Source: Actinophytocola xinjiangensis
GTDB taxonomy: Bacteria; Actinomycetota; Actinomycetes; Mycobacteriales; Pseudonocardiaceae
NCBI RefSeq assembly: GCF_001921215.1
Contig: NZ_MSIF01000012.1
Location: 124,001-188,000, forward strand
DNA length: 64,000 bases
Direction: 5' to 3'
Each line of letters begins with the position of its first letter. Positions within the stretch are counted from its first letter, which is position 1. Of this stretch, positions 33,901 to 42,134 are shown piece by piece. The position numbers and the translations under genes are program-made. The notes under the pieces are model-generated. The model searched no databases and was not told where the DNA came from. It saw nothing but the letters and a program-made list of their open reading frames with translations.

Positions 33901-34737
33901 CGGGACACCCAGGCGCGGCGGGCCAAGCGCGCCGAGCGGGACCTGACGTTGCTGGGCAAGGTCAACCCGCTGGCGCTGGAGGAGTTCGCGGCGCTGGAGG
34001 AGCGGTACAAGTTCCTGTCCACCCAGCTGGAGGATCTCAAGGCGACCCGGCGTGACCTGCTGACGGTGGTCAAGGAGGTCGACGACAAGATCCTTGAGGT
34101 GTTCACCTCGGCCTACGAGGACGTGGCGCGCGAGTTCGAGGTGGTGTTCTCGACGCTGTTCCCCGGCGGCGACGGCCGGATGGTGCTCACCGAGCCCGAC
34201 GACATGCTGACCACCGGTGTCGACGTGGAGGCCCGCCCGCCCGGCAAGAAGATCAAGCGCCTGTCGTTGCTGTCCGGTGGGGAGAAGTCGCTGGTGGCGG
34301 TGGGCATGCTGGTGGCGATCTTCCGGGCGCGGCCCTCGCCGTTCTACGTGATGGACGAGGTCGAGGCGGCGCTGGACGACGTGAACATGCGCCGGCTGAT
34401 CGGGCTGCTGCGGGAGCTGCGGGACAACTCGCAGTTGATCATCATCACCCATCAGAAGCCGACCATGGACATCGCCGACGCGCTCTACGGCGTGAGCATG
34501 CGCGGCGACGGCATCACCCAGGTCATCTCCCAGCGGCTGCACGCCAAGGCCGACCGGAAACAGCCGGCCCCGACGGCGGTCCCGGCGGCGGTGGCGGCAG
34601 CCGCCCCAGCGGCGGCACCGGCCGAGATCCCGGCGGCGATGCCGGAAGCGCTCCCGGCGGAGGTCCCGGCGGAGGCCCCGGCGGCGATACCGGGGGAGGC
34701 CCCGGCGGACGTCCCGGCTGCCGAACCCGCCGAATAA
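30976..34737 (+). CDS. smc: chromosome segregation ATPase SMC
   Basis: SMC forms the condensin core that compacts and segregates the chromosome. The 1253-residue protein has an N-terminal head with Walker A GPNGSGKSN (Lys37), long coiled coils around a hinge (about 505-660), and a C-terminal head with the signature LSLLSGGEKS (1096-1105) and Walker B YVMDEVEAALDD (Asp1127-Glu1128). The last ~65 residues form an Ala/Pro/Glu-rich tail that makes it longer than the usual ~1190. GTG start with GAGAGG upstream. The kleisin partners ScpA/ScpB are not in the window. Confidence 0.98.
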   Translation: MHLKSLTLKGFKSFASATTLRFEPGITCVVGPNGSGKSNVLDALRWVMGTQGAKDLRGGKMEDVIFAGTAGRAPLGRAEVSLTIDNSDGALPIDYTEVSITRRMFRDGASEYEINGNTCRLMDIQELLSDSGIGREMHVIVGQGQLAQILESKPEERRAFIEEAAGVLKHRKRKEKALRKLDAMQANLTRLTDLTSELRRQLKPLGKQAEIARRAQAVQSELRDARLRLHADDLVTQRTDLAREQADEAAARARRHEVEQMLEVVDSRQTELEEQLAVDAPRLAAAQDTWYRLSALEERLRGTVRLAVERERHLSAEVESPHGGRDPDDMEEEATEIAIREAELGEHVEVARGILGEAAERRAELEARVSAAEKAHLAAVRAVADRREGLARLAGQVEALRSKTNATAEEIERMSSTLVEATERAEDAAVELAEAEAETGVEQTDDQGLTERLDQAKEAQRAAQARVEELVAAERTAEKDIASWRARVDALAMGLSRKDGAGALLAAGDRLPGLLGSVAALLTVEPGHEAALAAALGPVADAVAVSSGDDAVAALRLLRAEDAGRAGVLVGGWAQADRVGWPQLPPDARWAVDLVAAPESLRLAVLRALDRVVVVGSLAGAAELVKRFPDVRAVTADGDVLGAHWVVGGADRGQSVIEVQAAVDEANEKLAVSEHAAERAAAALAGAKAEQQARAADVATAAEARNEAKVRAARSAERLNRLRQAVRSAQAEAERMRSQRTKVEQAREEALTTLAGLEERLATAEEAPMDHEPDTAERDEASAELATSRQQEMDARLALRTAEERHRALHGKAEELRRAARAEREARERAARVLAARARGAAVARAVVSGGELALERIGRSLAAAAAERDEVQASRHERERVLVDVRNRVRELSTELEKLTDAVHRDEVLRAEQRLRLEQLEAKIGETFGIGLEDLVAEYGPAVPVPPSQAEVAEFEAAKERGEAVVAPAPIPYDRDTQARRAKRAERDLTLLGKVNPLALEEFAALEERYKFLSTQLEDLKATRRDLLTVVKEVDDKILEVFTSAYEDVAREFEVVFSTLFPGGDGRMVLTEPDDMLTTGVDVEARPPGKKIKRLSLLSGGEKSLVAVGMLVAIFRARPSPFYVMDEVEAALDDVNMRRLIGLLRELRDNSQLIIITHQKPTMDIADALYGVSMRGDGITQVISQRLHAKADRKQPAPTAVPAAVAAAAPAAAPAEIPAAMPEALPAEVPAEAPAAIPGEAPADVPAAEPAE

Positions 34738-34777
34738 ACCGTTCGCGCCGTGCGCGCCGGGGCCTCACACTCCGGCC

Positions 34778-35728
34778 ATGTACCGAGTACGAACCGCGTC
34801 GCCGGCGGACCTGCCGAGCGTGATCGAGCTGGTCACGCGTCTGCAGGCGGATCCGGCACACCACATCGCCTACCACGGGGACTCGCCGGCGGAGGTGACC
34901 GAGGAACTGGCCGGGCTCGGCGGTGACTGGGCCGACCTGGCCGTGGTCGCCGCCGACGAGAACGGCCGGCTGCGGGGCGTGCTCAGCGTCGAGGTGGTTC
35001 ACGAGGGGACCAGGGTGTTCCTGCACGGTCCGTACGTCGACGTCCCGGTCAACCACCCGGCCGCCGGCCAGCTGTGGCGCCGCACGGCCGACGCGCTGTT
35101 CGCCGCCGCCCGCGCCCTGCCGGCGATGACCAACGTGTCCGCCGTGGACTTACTGGGTCATCGCGACCACCGCCTGCTGGCCGACTTCGCCGCCCGCCAC
35201 GAGATCCCCACCGGCGCCACCGTCCGCGTGTTCGACATCGCGGGGGCGGCGTTGGACGCGCTGGTCGGCCAGGCCGCCCAGGCCCAGCCGCGTCAACCGG
35301 ACCGGGTCGTGGTCCTGCCCGACGACCCCGCCGTGCACACCGCCGTCGCCGTCCTGCACGACCGGTGTTTCCCCAACGCCCCCACCCCCGGCCCCCGGCT
35401 GGTGTCCGGCGAGGACGGGCACACCGTCGTCGTCCTGCTGGGCGAGGGCGGCCTGCTCGGCTACGCCGCTGGCTACGCGCAGGAACGCGAGTACTACGTG
35501 GACGCCGTCGGCGTCGACCCCGGCATGCGCGGCGTGGGCATCGGCCGGCTGCTGGTCCGCCGGCTGCTGGGCGAGCTGGCGGCGCGGACCGGCACCCGTG
35601 ACCGCGCGTCGGCGACCATCAACCTCGGCAACGAGGCCTCCGAGCACCTGTTCACCGCCCTGGGTTTCGGCGCCCGCACGGAACTGGTCAGCTACCGCCG
35701 CCGCGACCTCACGCCGCCCGCGCGCTGA
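34778..35728 (+). CDS. GNAT acetyltransferase with two tandem GNAT-like domains
   Basis: The 316-residue protein starts YRVRTASPADLPSVIELVTRL, a GNAT N-terminus; a degenerate first domain extends to about 165. The second domain has a clear acetyl-CoA site (VDAVGVDPGMRGVGIGRLLVRRLL, about 240-263) and the C-terminal NEASEHLFTALGF. Only the second domain looks catalytically competent. One Leu is encoded by TTA (35150-35152), a rare codon here. A weak CACACT box lies 6 nt before the ATG. The 3' end overlaps the convergent symporter gene by 20 bp. Confidence 0.85.
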   Translation: MYRVRTASPADLPSVIELVTRLQADPAHHIAYHGDSPAEVTEELAGLGGDWADLAVVAADENGRLRGVLSVEVVHEGTRVFLHGPYVDVPVNHPAAGQLWRRTADALFAAARALPAMTNVSAVDLLGHRDHRLLADFAARHEIPTGATVRVFDIAGAALDALVGQAAQAQPRQPDRVVVLPDDPAVHTAVAVLHDRCFPNAPTPGPRLVSGEDGHTVVVLLGEGGLLGYAAGYAQEREYYVDAVGVDPGMRGVGIGRLLVRRLLGELAARTGTRDRASATINLGNEASEHLFTALGFGARTELVSYRRRDLTPPAR

Positions 35729-37337
35729 CCTGCTCGGCCGCCGGCTCCGGCGGCCGGCCGCGGTGACGCAGGGCGAGCAGGCCGCCGACGACCAGCGTCA
35801 CCGCGACCCCGAGCGGGGTGTACCACCAGCTGACCAGCGTGCGGACGCCCTCGGCCGGGGCGGCGGCGGAGAAGTCGACGGTGATCGAGGACCACTCGCC
35901 GTGGCCGTTGGCCACCGGATCGGCCTCGGCCGATGGCCCGACGAACTTGACCCCCAGGATCACGAACGTCATCACCGCCACGGTGACCACGAACGCGACG
36001 ATGCCGTCGGCCTGGGTGGCCCGCCGCACGATCAGGCCGAGCAGGAACGCGCCGAGCAGCGCGCCGTAGGTGTAGCCGGTGATGCCCAGCGCCTGCACCA
36101 CGATCGGATCGGCGGTGGTCTGGTTGGCGGTGGCGAACAGCCCGGCGCAGATGATCAGCAGCCCGGCCCACACCACCGTCCAGATCCGGCCCAGCCGCAG
36201 CCGGTGCTGGTCGGTGAGCGGGCGGCGGACGACCCGTTCGTAGACGTCGGTGACCGTCGCCGACGCCAGCGCGCCCAGCGACGAGGACAGCGCGGCGGCC
36301 AGGATGCCGGCGATCACGAACCCGGACAGGCCCGAGGGCAGCTCGGTGACGATGAACGACGCGAACAGCTCGTCGCGGTTGGCGAGCCCCAGCCCGCCGT
36401 CGGCGACCGGGTCGGTGGGCACCGCCGCCTGGTAGAACGCCCACATCATCACGCCGATGACCAGGAAGAACGCGAACTGCAACACGACGACGAAGCCGCT
36501 GGCGATCAGCGCCTTCTGCGCGGCGCGCTTGTCCCTGGTCGCCAGCAGCCGCTGCACGATGAGCTGGTCGACCCCGTGGGAGGCCATCGCCAGCATCGCC
36601 CCGCCGAAGAACGCCGCGATGAACGGGTAGCTGCCGGTGAGCACGTTGGAGGAGAAGTCGAACAGCTGGAACTTGTTGGCGTCCATGGCATCGCCGAACC
36701 AGCCGGCGGGCAGCGCCCCGGCCAGCGCGATCACCACGATGATCCCGCCGATGACGTACCAGACCATCTGGATGGCGTCGACCCACACGACCGCGCGCAC
36801 CCCGCCGACGAACGTGTAGACGACCATCGCGATGCCCAGTACGGCCACGATCGCCCAGTAGGAGGCGTTGACGCCGTAGGAGGCGAGCACGACCTTGATC
36901 GGGATGGCGGTGGCGAACAGCCGGATGCCGTCGGCCAGCAGCCGGGTGAACTGGAAGGTGATCGACGCGGTGGCGCGCATGCCGTCGCCGTAGCGCTGGC
37001 CGAGGAAGGCGTAGGCGGTGACCAGTTCCCCGGCGACGTAGCGGGGCAGCAGGACGAACGAGACGATGATCCGGCCGACGATGTAGCCGAAGGCCAGCGT
37101 CAGGTAGGTCATGCCGCCGGCCTGGGCGGGCGCGACGTAGGCGACGACCGGGACCGACAGCACGGTCAGCGTGGAGGTCTCGGCGGAGACCACCGACACG
37201 CACACCACCCACCACGGGATGCGCCGCTCGGAGACGAAGTAGTCGGTCGCCGAGCGCTGGCGACCGCCGATGAGTACACCGAGCAGTGGCATTCCCACCA
37301 GGAACGCGACGATGATCGCGACGTCGAGCGCGCGCAC
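35709..37337 (-). CDS. sodium:solute symporter family transporter, likely amino-sugar linked
   Basis: A 542-residue polytopic protein with about 13 transmembrane helices and SSS features: DYFVSERRIPWW after the first helix, VSVVSAETSTLTVLSVP (sodium-site region), and FVGGVRAVVWVDAIQ. It would use the sodium gradient to import a small solute. It begins with GTG only 3 bp after the anmK stop, with GGGAGGT as ribosome site, so the two are co-transcribed. That pairing suggests an anhydro-sugar or related cell-wall sugar as substrate; this is inference. Confidence 0.9.
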   Translation of the reverse strand: MRALDVAIIVAFLVGMPLLGVLIGGRQRSATDYFVSERRIPWWVVCVSVVSAETSTLTVLSVPVVAYVAPAQAGGMTYLTLAFGYIVGRIIVSFVLLPRYVAGELVTAYAFLGQRYGDGMRATASITFQFTRLLADGIRLFATAIPIKVVLASYGVNASYWAIVAVLGIAMVVYTFVGGVRAVVWVDAIQMVWYVIGGIIVVIALAGALPAGWFGDAMDANKFQLFDFSSNVLTGSYPFIAAFFGGAMLAMASHGVDQLIVQRLLATRDKRAAQKALIASGFVVVLQFAFFLVIGVMMWAFYQAAVPTDPVADGGLGLANRDELFASFIVTELPSGLSGFVIAGILAAALSSSLGALASATVTDVYERVVRRPLTDQHRLRLGRIWTVVWAGLLIICAGLFATANQTTADPIVVQALGITGYTYGALLGAFLLGLIVRRATQADGIVAFVVTVAVMTFVILGVKFVGPSAEADPVANGHGEWSSITVDFSAAAPAEGVRTLVSWWYTPLGVAVTLVVGGLLALRHRGRPPEPAAEQVSARAA

Positions 37338-37340
37338 GGT

Positions 37341-38564
37341 TTACCTCCCGCTGGTCGACGGTTGCCGCACCCGTAGTCGGGTGGGGGCCTCGGTCGCCGG
37401 TTCGGGCAGCCGCAGCGGCGCCGCGCCGGGGGTGATCGAGCCGAGGACGCGTGGACCGGCGGCGCCGGTCGCGTGGGGAACGTTGCCCGGCGCGCCGTTC
37501 CAGGACAGGAAGCCGAGCAGCGCGGTCAGGTAGGCCTCCTTGGCCTCGGTCGGCAGGCCGAGGTCGTCGCTGGTGTCCAGGGTGACGCCGTCGCCGAGAC
37601 GGCGGCGCAGCGCGGCCATCAGTGTCGGGTTGCGGACGCCGCCGCCGGCGGCCACGACCCGGCGCACGCCGCCGGCCAGGCAGGCGTCGGCGATGGTGGC
37701 GGCGGTCAGCTCGACCAGGGTGGCCAGCAGGTTGGGGCCGCTGATGTGCCGGTCGACCCTGGCCAGCGCGGCGTTGAGGTAGTCGCGGTGGAACCGTTCC
37801 TTGCCGGTCGACTTGGGTGCGCGCCGGGCGTAGTACGGGTCGGCGAGCAGGACGCCGAGCAGTTCCTCGTCGACCTTGCCCTGGCCGGCGAGGTCGCCGT
37901 CGACGTCGAGTTGCCAGACGCCGTTGGAGATGGCCCTGGCGGCGACGTCGAGCAGTGCGTTGCCGGGTCCGGTGTCGAACGCGACCGGCGGGCGGTGGGC
38001 CTGGACGACGGTGACGTTGGCGATCCCGCCGATGTTCAGGCCGGCGGTGACGGTGTCGGGGTCGTGCAGCCACAGTTGGTCGAGCAGGCTGGCCAGCGGG
38101 GCGCCGTGCCCGCCGGCGGCGACGTCGCGGGCGCGTAGGTCGGCGACGACCGGCAGCCCGGTGCGTTCGGCGATCCAGGCCGGTTGGCCGATCTGCAACG
38201 TGCCGAGTGCCTGGCCGCCGCCTCCGCCGTTGCCCTCGCCCGGTTCGGCGATCCAGTGGTAGAGGGTCTGCCCGAGGGAGGCGACGAGGTCGGCTGGTCC
38301 GAGGGTGTCGAGGGCGTCGGCGGCGGCGGCCGCGAACGCCTGCCCGACTTCGGTGTCCAGTCGACACAGTCGTTGCGCGGTGCACCCGTTCGGCGGCAGG
38401 GCGCCGAGCAACCGGCCGCGCAGGTCTGGTGCGAAAGGCACCTCGAGGTGGCCTCGGGGCGTGAGGTGGATGGTTCCCCCGGTCAGTTCCAGCTCGGCGA
38501 GGGCAACGTCGACGCCGTCCATCGACGTTCCGGACAGCAACCCGATCACCCGGCACGTAGTCAC
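37341..38564 (-). CDS. anmK: anhydro-N-acetylmuramic acid kinase
   Basis: AnmK hydrolyses and phosphorylates 1,6-anhydro-MurNAc to MurNAc-6-phosphate in peptidoglycan recycling. The 407-residue protein has the N-terminal signature VIGLLSGTSMDGVDVAL (about 6-22), the sugar-site region GQPAWIAERTGLPVVADLRARDVAAGGHGAPL (split around 130-165) and FDTGPGNALLD. The GTG at 38564 is chosen; a GTG 15 bp downstream is possible. It heads an operon with the symporter and is divergent from the ngcEFG-like operon, making a joint amino-sugar recovery locus. Confidence 0.94.
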   Translation of the reverse strand: MTTCRVIGLLSGTSMDGVDVALAELELTGGTIHLTPRGHLEVPFAPDLRGRLLGALPPNGCTAQRLCRLDTEVGQAFAAAAADALDTLGPADLVASLGQTLYHWIAEPGEGNGGGGGQALGTLQIGQPAWIAERTGLPVVADLRARDVAAGGHGAPLASLLDQLWLHDPDTVTAGLNIGGIANVTVVQAHRPPVAFDTGPGNALLDVAARAISNGVWQLDVDGDLAGQGKVDEELLGVLLADPYYARRAPKSTGKERFHRDYLNAALARVDRHISGPNLLATLVELTAATIADACLAGGVRRVVAAGGGVRNPTLMAALRRRLGDGVTLDTSDDLGLPTEAKEAYLTALLGFLSWNGAPGNVPHATGAAGPRVLGSITPGAAPLRLPEPATEAPTRLRVRQPSTSGR

Positions 38565-38609
38565 TCAGTGTGGGTATGCCACCAGGTCATGGGTGTGCAA
38601 GATGGATCG

Positions 38610-38625
38610 TTAGTTCTTGACCTAA
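38610..38625. promoter_or_regulatory. inverted repeat in the anmK/ngcE divergent region
   Basis: TTAGTTCTTGACCTAA has arms TTAGTTC and GACCTAA matching at 6 of 7 positions. It lies 46 bp from the anmK start and 121 bp from ngcE; its TTGACC could also serve as a -35 toward ngcE. No regulator is assigned. Confidence 0.35.
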
Positions 38626-38658
38626 TTGATGTCAGATCGGTTGGGTATTCCCGCTGGA

Positions 38659-38670
38659 AGGTATAGACCA
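38659..38670. promoter_or_regulatory. DasR-like operator (dre) upstream of the ngcE-like gene
   Basis: AGGTATAGACCA differs from the DasR core TGGTCTAGACCA at 2 of 12 positions and lies 75 bp before the start codon. DasR represses GlcNAc and chitooligosaccharide uptake genes in actinobacteria, which fits the operon's likely substrate. Confidence 0.45.
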
Positions 38671-38745
38671 AGGCGCTATCGTGTGTCACCCTGCGCCGGG
38701 GAGCGGGCTCACGCAGTGACTGGGACGCGAGGTTGAGGAGCGAGC

Positions 38746-40170
38746 ATGACCAAGATTCCGAGTGGGTGGAGCAGGAGGAACTTCCTGCGTGGGGCACTCG
38801 CGACCGGCACGCTGGTGTTGCCGGGCTCGAGCGTCCTGATCGGCTGCGCGACGTCGGGAGGTGGCCAGGAACAGACCGAGGGCAAGGTCAGCGACGACAA
38901 CCCGTTGGCGGTACCGGTCGACCAGCCGATCGAGATCTACATCTTCAAGGGCGGCTTCGGCGACGACTACGCCACCCAGATCCACGAGCCGATGTACAAG
39001 AAGCGCTACCCCAAGGCCGAGATCAAGCACAAGGCCGAAGTGGACATCGCGGGCGCGCTCCAGTCCCGGTTCGTCGCCGGCAACCCGCCGGACTTCGTCA
39101 ACGACTCCGGCGACGGCGTGATCCCGCTGGGCCAACTGGTCGACGACAAGCAGCTCTACGACCTGACCGACCTGCTCGACGCCCCGAGCTGGGACGACCC
39201 GAACGTCAAGGTCCGCGACACCATGATCCCGGCCGCCATCGAGGAAGGCACGTTCGGGCAGACCCCGTACGTGCTGAACATGGCGATGACCATCTACGGC
39301 CTCTGGTACAACAAGACGCTGTTCGACAAGAACAGCTGGGCCCCGCCGACGACGTGGGCCGAGATGACCGAGCTGTGCAAGGAGATCAAGGCCGCCGGTA
39401 TCGCGCCGTGGACCTACCCCGGTGTGCACGCCCGGTACATGACCTGGCCGCTGCTCACCATGGCCGCCAAGCTCGCCGGCGAGCAGGTACTGATCGACAT
39501 CGACAACCTCAAGGAGAACGCCTGGAAGCACGAGGCGCTCAAGGAGTCGGCCGCCGCGCTGGCCGGGCTCAAGACCAGCGGCTACATCCTTGAGGGCACC
39601 GAGGGCATGGACCACATCCAGGCCCAGGGCGCGTGGAGCGCGGGCAAGGCGGCGTTCGTGCCGTGCGGGTCGTGGCTGGAGAGCGAGCAGTCCGACGCCA
39701 CCCCGAAGGAGGGCTTCGAGTTCGCCTACCTGCCCGAGCCCGCGCTCAGCGAGGACGGCGCGCTGCCCAAGGAGACCCTGCGCGCCGCGCCCGGCGAGCC
39801 CTACATCGTGCCGGCCGCCGCCAAGAACCCGCGCGGTGGCCTGGAGTACATGCGCATCATGCTCTCCAAGGAGGGCGCGCAGGGCTTCACCAAGGAGCTG
39901 TCCAGCCTGACCGTGGTCAAGGGTGCCGCCGACGGCCTGGAACTGAGCCCCGGCCTGGTCTCGGCCCAGGAGGCGCTGGGCAAGGCCGACGACAACGTCA
40001 TCAACTGGCGCTACCAGACCTGGTACGCGACCATGTGGAACCCCGGCATCAACGCGCACATGGGTGACCTGCTCGCCGGCCGGACCAAGGTGGACGAGTT
40101 CCTCGACGCGTGCGAGGGCGAGGCCAAGAAGGTCCGCGACGACGACTCGATCACCAAGTACGAGCGCTGA
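38746..40170 (+). CDS. ngcE: ABC sugar-binding lipoprotein, NgcE-like (GlcNAc/chitobiose)
   Basis: A 474-residue extracellular solute-binding protein. It has a twin-arginine signal (SRRNFLRG, residues 9-16) and a lipobox LIGC with Cys34 as the lipid-modified residue, so it is a Tat-exported lipoprotein. The body is a family 1 sugar-binding fold (MTIYGLWYNKTLFDKN, PCGSWLESE), and the C-terminal INWRYQTWYATMWNPGINAHMGDLL resembles Streptomyces NgcE, which binds GlcNAc and diacetylchitobiose. It leads an operon with two permease genes and no ATPase; a shared MsiK-type ATPase elsewhere is expected. Substrate assignment is by resemblance and by the adjacent anmK. Confidence 0.82.
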   Translation: MTKIPSGWSRRNFLRGALATGTLVLPGSSVLIGCATSGGGQEQTEGKVSDDNPLAVPVDQPIEIYIFKGGFGDDYATQIHEPMYKKRYPKAEIKHKAEVDIAGALQSRFVAGNPPDFVNDSGDGVIPLGQLVDDKQLYDLTDLLDAPSWDDPNVKVRDTMIPAAIEEGTFGQTPYVLNMAMTIYGLWYNKTLFDKNSWAPPTTWAEMTELCKEIKAAGIAPWTYPGVHARYMTWPLLTMAAKLAGEQVLIDIDNLKENAWKHEALKESAAALAGLKTSGYILEGTEGMDHIQAQGAWSAGKAAFVPCGSWLESEQSDATPKEGFEFAYLPEPALSEDGALPKETLRAAPGEPYIVPAAAKNPRGGLEYMRIMLSKEGAQGFTKELSSLTVVKGAADGLELSPGLVSAQEALGKADDNVINWRYQTWYATMWNPGINAHMGDLLAGRTKVDEFLDACEGEAKKVRDDDSITKYER

Positions 40171-40184
40171 CACCGGAGTCCTCG

Positions 40185-41171
40185 TTGTCGACCGACGTGT
40201 CCATTCGCAACTCCGTGCCACGGCGGCCGACCTCGAAGGCCGGACCTGCCCTGCAGCACGGGAAGGTCCGCTTCGTGGTGGCCTTCCTGGCGCTGCCGGT
40301 CGGGCTGTACGCACTGTTCGTACTCTCCCCGTACGTCCAGGCGATCTACATCTCGATGACCGACTGGACCGGGCTGACCGGTGACCAGACGTTCCTCGGG
40401 CTCGACAACTACGTGCGTCTGGCGGGCGACGGCCAGTTCCTGATCGCGTTGCGCAACAACGGGATCCTGCTGGTCGTCGTCCCCGCGCTGACCGTGCTGC
40501 TCGGCCTGTTCTTCGCCTCGATGCTCAACGTCGGCCGGCGCGGCCGGTCGGGCATCGAGGGCGTGCGCGGGTCCAAGGTGTACCGGGTCGTCTACTTCTT
40601 CCCGATGGTGCTGTCGGTGTCGATCGTGGGCGTGCTGTTCAAGTACGTCTTCGCGCCGACCGAGGCCGGCGGGGTGTTCAACGGCATCCTGCGCGGCATC
40701 GGCCTGGAGTCGCTGACCGCGCCGTGGCTGGGCGATCCGGCGTTCGCGTTCTGGATCGTCGTGCTGGTGATGGTCTGGTCGTTCGTCGGGTTCTACGTGG
40801 TGCTGTTCTCCGCGGCGATGCAGTCCATCCCCAAGGAGATCTACGAGGCGGCGCTGCTCGACGGGGCCACCCGGTTCCACACCTTCCGGCACGTCACCAT
40901 GCCGCTGGTGTGGGACACCGTGCAGGTCGGCTGGGTGTACATGGCCATCCAGGCGATGGACGCCTTCGCGCTGGTGCACATCATGCTGGGCATCGGCGGC
41001 GGCCCGTCGCGCGATGGCGACGTGCTCGGCCTGGCGCTGTACCGCAGTGCCTTCAACGATTACCGGTTCGGCTACGCCTCGGCGATCGGCGTGGTCCTGC
41101 TGTTGCTGACCCTGGTCGTCTCGGCGGTGTTCCTCCGGGCGGCCCGGCGGGAGCGGGTGGAGTTGTCATGA
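40185..41171 (+). CDS. ngcF: ABC sugar permease, NgcF-like
   Basis: A 328-residue MalF-type permease with six predicted transmembrane helices and the cytoplasmic EAA loop EAALLDGATRFHTFRHVTMP (about 220-240), which contacts the ATPase. The start is probably TTG at 40185, because GGAG lies 6 nt upstream; GTG at 40197 is the alternative. It follows the binding-protein gene by 14 bp and overlaps the next permease by 4 bp (ATGA). Confidence 0.87.
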   Translation: MSTDVSIRNSVPRRPTSKAGPALQHGKVRFVVAFLALPVGLYALFVLSPYVQAIYISMTDWTGLTGDQTFLGLDNYVRLAGDGQFLIALRNNGILLVVVPALTVLLGLFFASMLNVGRRGRSGIEGVRGSKVYRVVYFFPMVLSVSIVGVLFKYVFAPTEAGGVFNGILRGIGLESLTAPWLGDPAFAFWIVVLVMVWSFVGFYVVLFSAAMQSIPKEIYEAALLDGATRFHTFRHVTMPLVWDTVQVGWVYMAIQAMDAFALVHIMLGIGGGPSRDGDVLGLALYRSAFNDYRFGYASAIGVVLLLLTLVVSAVFLRAARRERVELS

Positions 41172-42094
41172 CCGTTGTCTCGTCCCCGCCGCAGGCGCCG
41201 GCCGCGCCGCCGCCCCGCCGCCGCACCCCCGGTGTCGGCTTCGGGGAGGGCGCGGTCAACCTGCTCAACGGGGCGTTCCTGTTGCTCTGGGCGCTGATCA
41301 CGACCCTGCCGCTGGTCTGGGCGATCATCTCGTCGTTCAAGACCAACCGGGAGTTCCTGGCCGACCCGTTCGGTCTGCCGGCGGCCGCGCGGTTCGACAA
41401 CTTCGCGCGCGCCTGGACGGCGGCCAACATCGGGCAGTACTTCGTGAACAGCGTCCTGGTCGTGGTGATCTCGGTGCCGCTGACGATGCTGCTCGGCGCG
41501 ATGGCCGCCTACGTGTTGGCGCGCTACGAGTTCCGGGGCAACCGGCTCGTCTACTACGGCTTCGTCGGCGGGATGATCTTCCCGGTGTTCCTGGCGTTGG
41601 TGCCGCTGTTCTTCGTGGTGCGCAACCTCGGGTTCATCCCGGGGATCGGACCGCTGCTCGGGTTGAACAGCTACCTGTCGCTGGCCCTGGTGTACACGGC
41701 GTTCTCGTTGCCGTTCACGGTGTTCTTCCTGACCGCGTTCTTCCGCACCCAGCCGACCTCGATCGCCGAGGCGGCCATCGTGGACGGTTGCTCGCATTTC
41801 GGGTTGTTCTTCCGGGTGATGCTGCCGATGGCCAAGCCGGGGTTGATCAGCATCGGGCTGTTCAACGTGCTGGGTCACTGGAACCAGTACGTGCTGCCGG
41901 TGGTGCTGATGAACGACCCGGAACGCAAGGTGCTCGCCCAGGGGCTCGCGGCGCTGGCGATCAGCCAGGGCTACCGGGGTGACTGGACGGCGCTGTTCGC
42001 CGGGCTGGTGATCGCGCTGCTGCCGGTGCTGATCGTGTACGTGCTGTTCCAGCGGCAGGTGCAGGCCGGGCTGACCGCCGGTGTGCTGAAGTAG
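41168..42094 (+). CDS. ngcG: ABC sugar permease, NgcG-like
   Basis: A 308-residue MalG-type permease with six transmembrane helices after a Pro-rich cytoplasmic N-terminus. The EAA loop is EAAIVDGCSHFGLFFRVMLP (about 200-220). With the preceding permease it forms the membrane channel of the importer fed by the NgcE-like lipoprotein. The ATG overlaps the previous stop. It is the last gene of the operon. Confidence 0.87.
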   Translation: MTVVSSPPQAPAAPPPRRRTPGVGFGEGAVNLLNGAFLLLWALITTLPLVWAIISSFKTNREFLADPFGLPAAARFDNFARAWTAANIGQYFVNSVLVVVISVPLTMLLGAMAAYVLARYEFRGNRLVYYGFVGGMIFPVFLALVPLFFVVRNLGFIPGIGPLLGLNSYLSLALVYTAFSLPFTVFFLTAFFRTQPTSIAEAAIVDGCSHFGLFFRVMLPMAKPGLISIGLFNVLGHWNQYVLPVVLMNDPERKVLAQGLAALAISQGYRGDWTALFAGLVIALLPVLIVYVLFQRQVQAGLTAGVLK

Positions 42095-42097
42095 CTC

Positions 42098-42128
42098 TTG
42101 ATCTCGACCTAACTGGAGGTCCTAGCGT
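42098..42128 (+). promoter_or_regulatory. MerR-type promoter (19-bp spacer with palindrome) of the quinone oxidoreductase gene
   Basis: TTGATC (42098-42103) and TAGCGT (42123-42128) are separated by 19 bp, the overlong spacing typical of MerR/SoxR-activated promoters. The spacer holds an inverted repeat GACCT-6-AGGTC (42106-42121). Exactly 6 nt separate the -10 from the ATG, so the message should be leaderless. Confidence 0.6.
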
Positions 42129-42134
42129 CGGGTC

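Noticed and set aside
30835-34542. A 1235-codon minus-strand frame antisense to smc
   Set aside because: Repetitive Leu/Gly/His/Arg translation typical of antisense to coiled-coil coding sequence; smc is certain.
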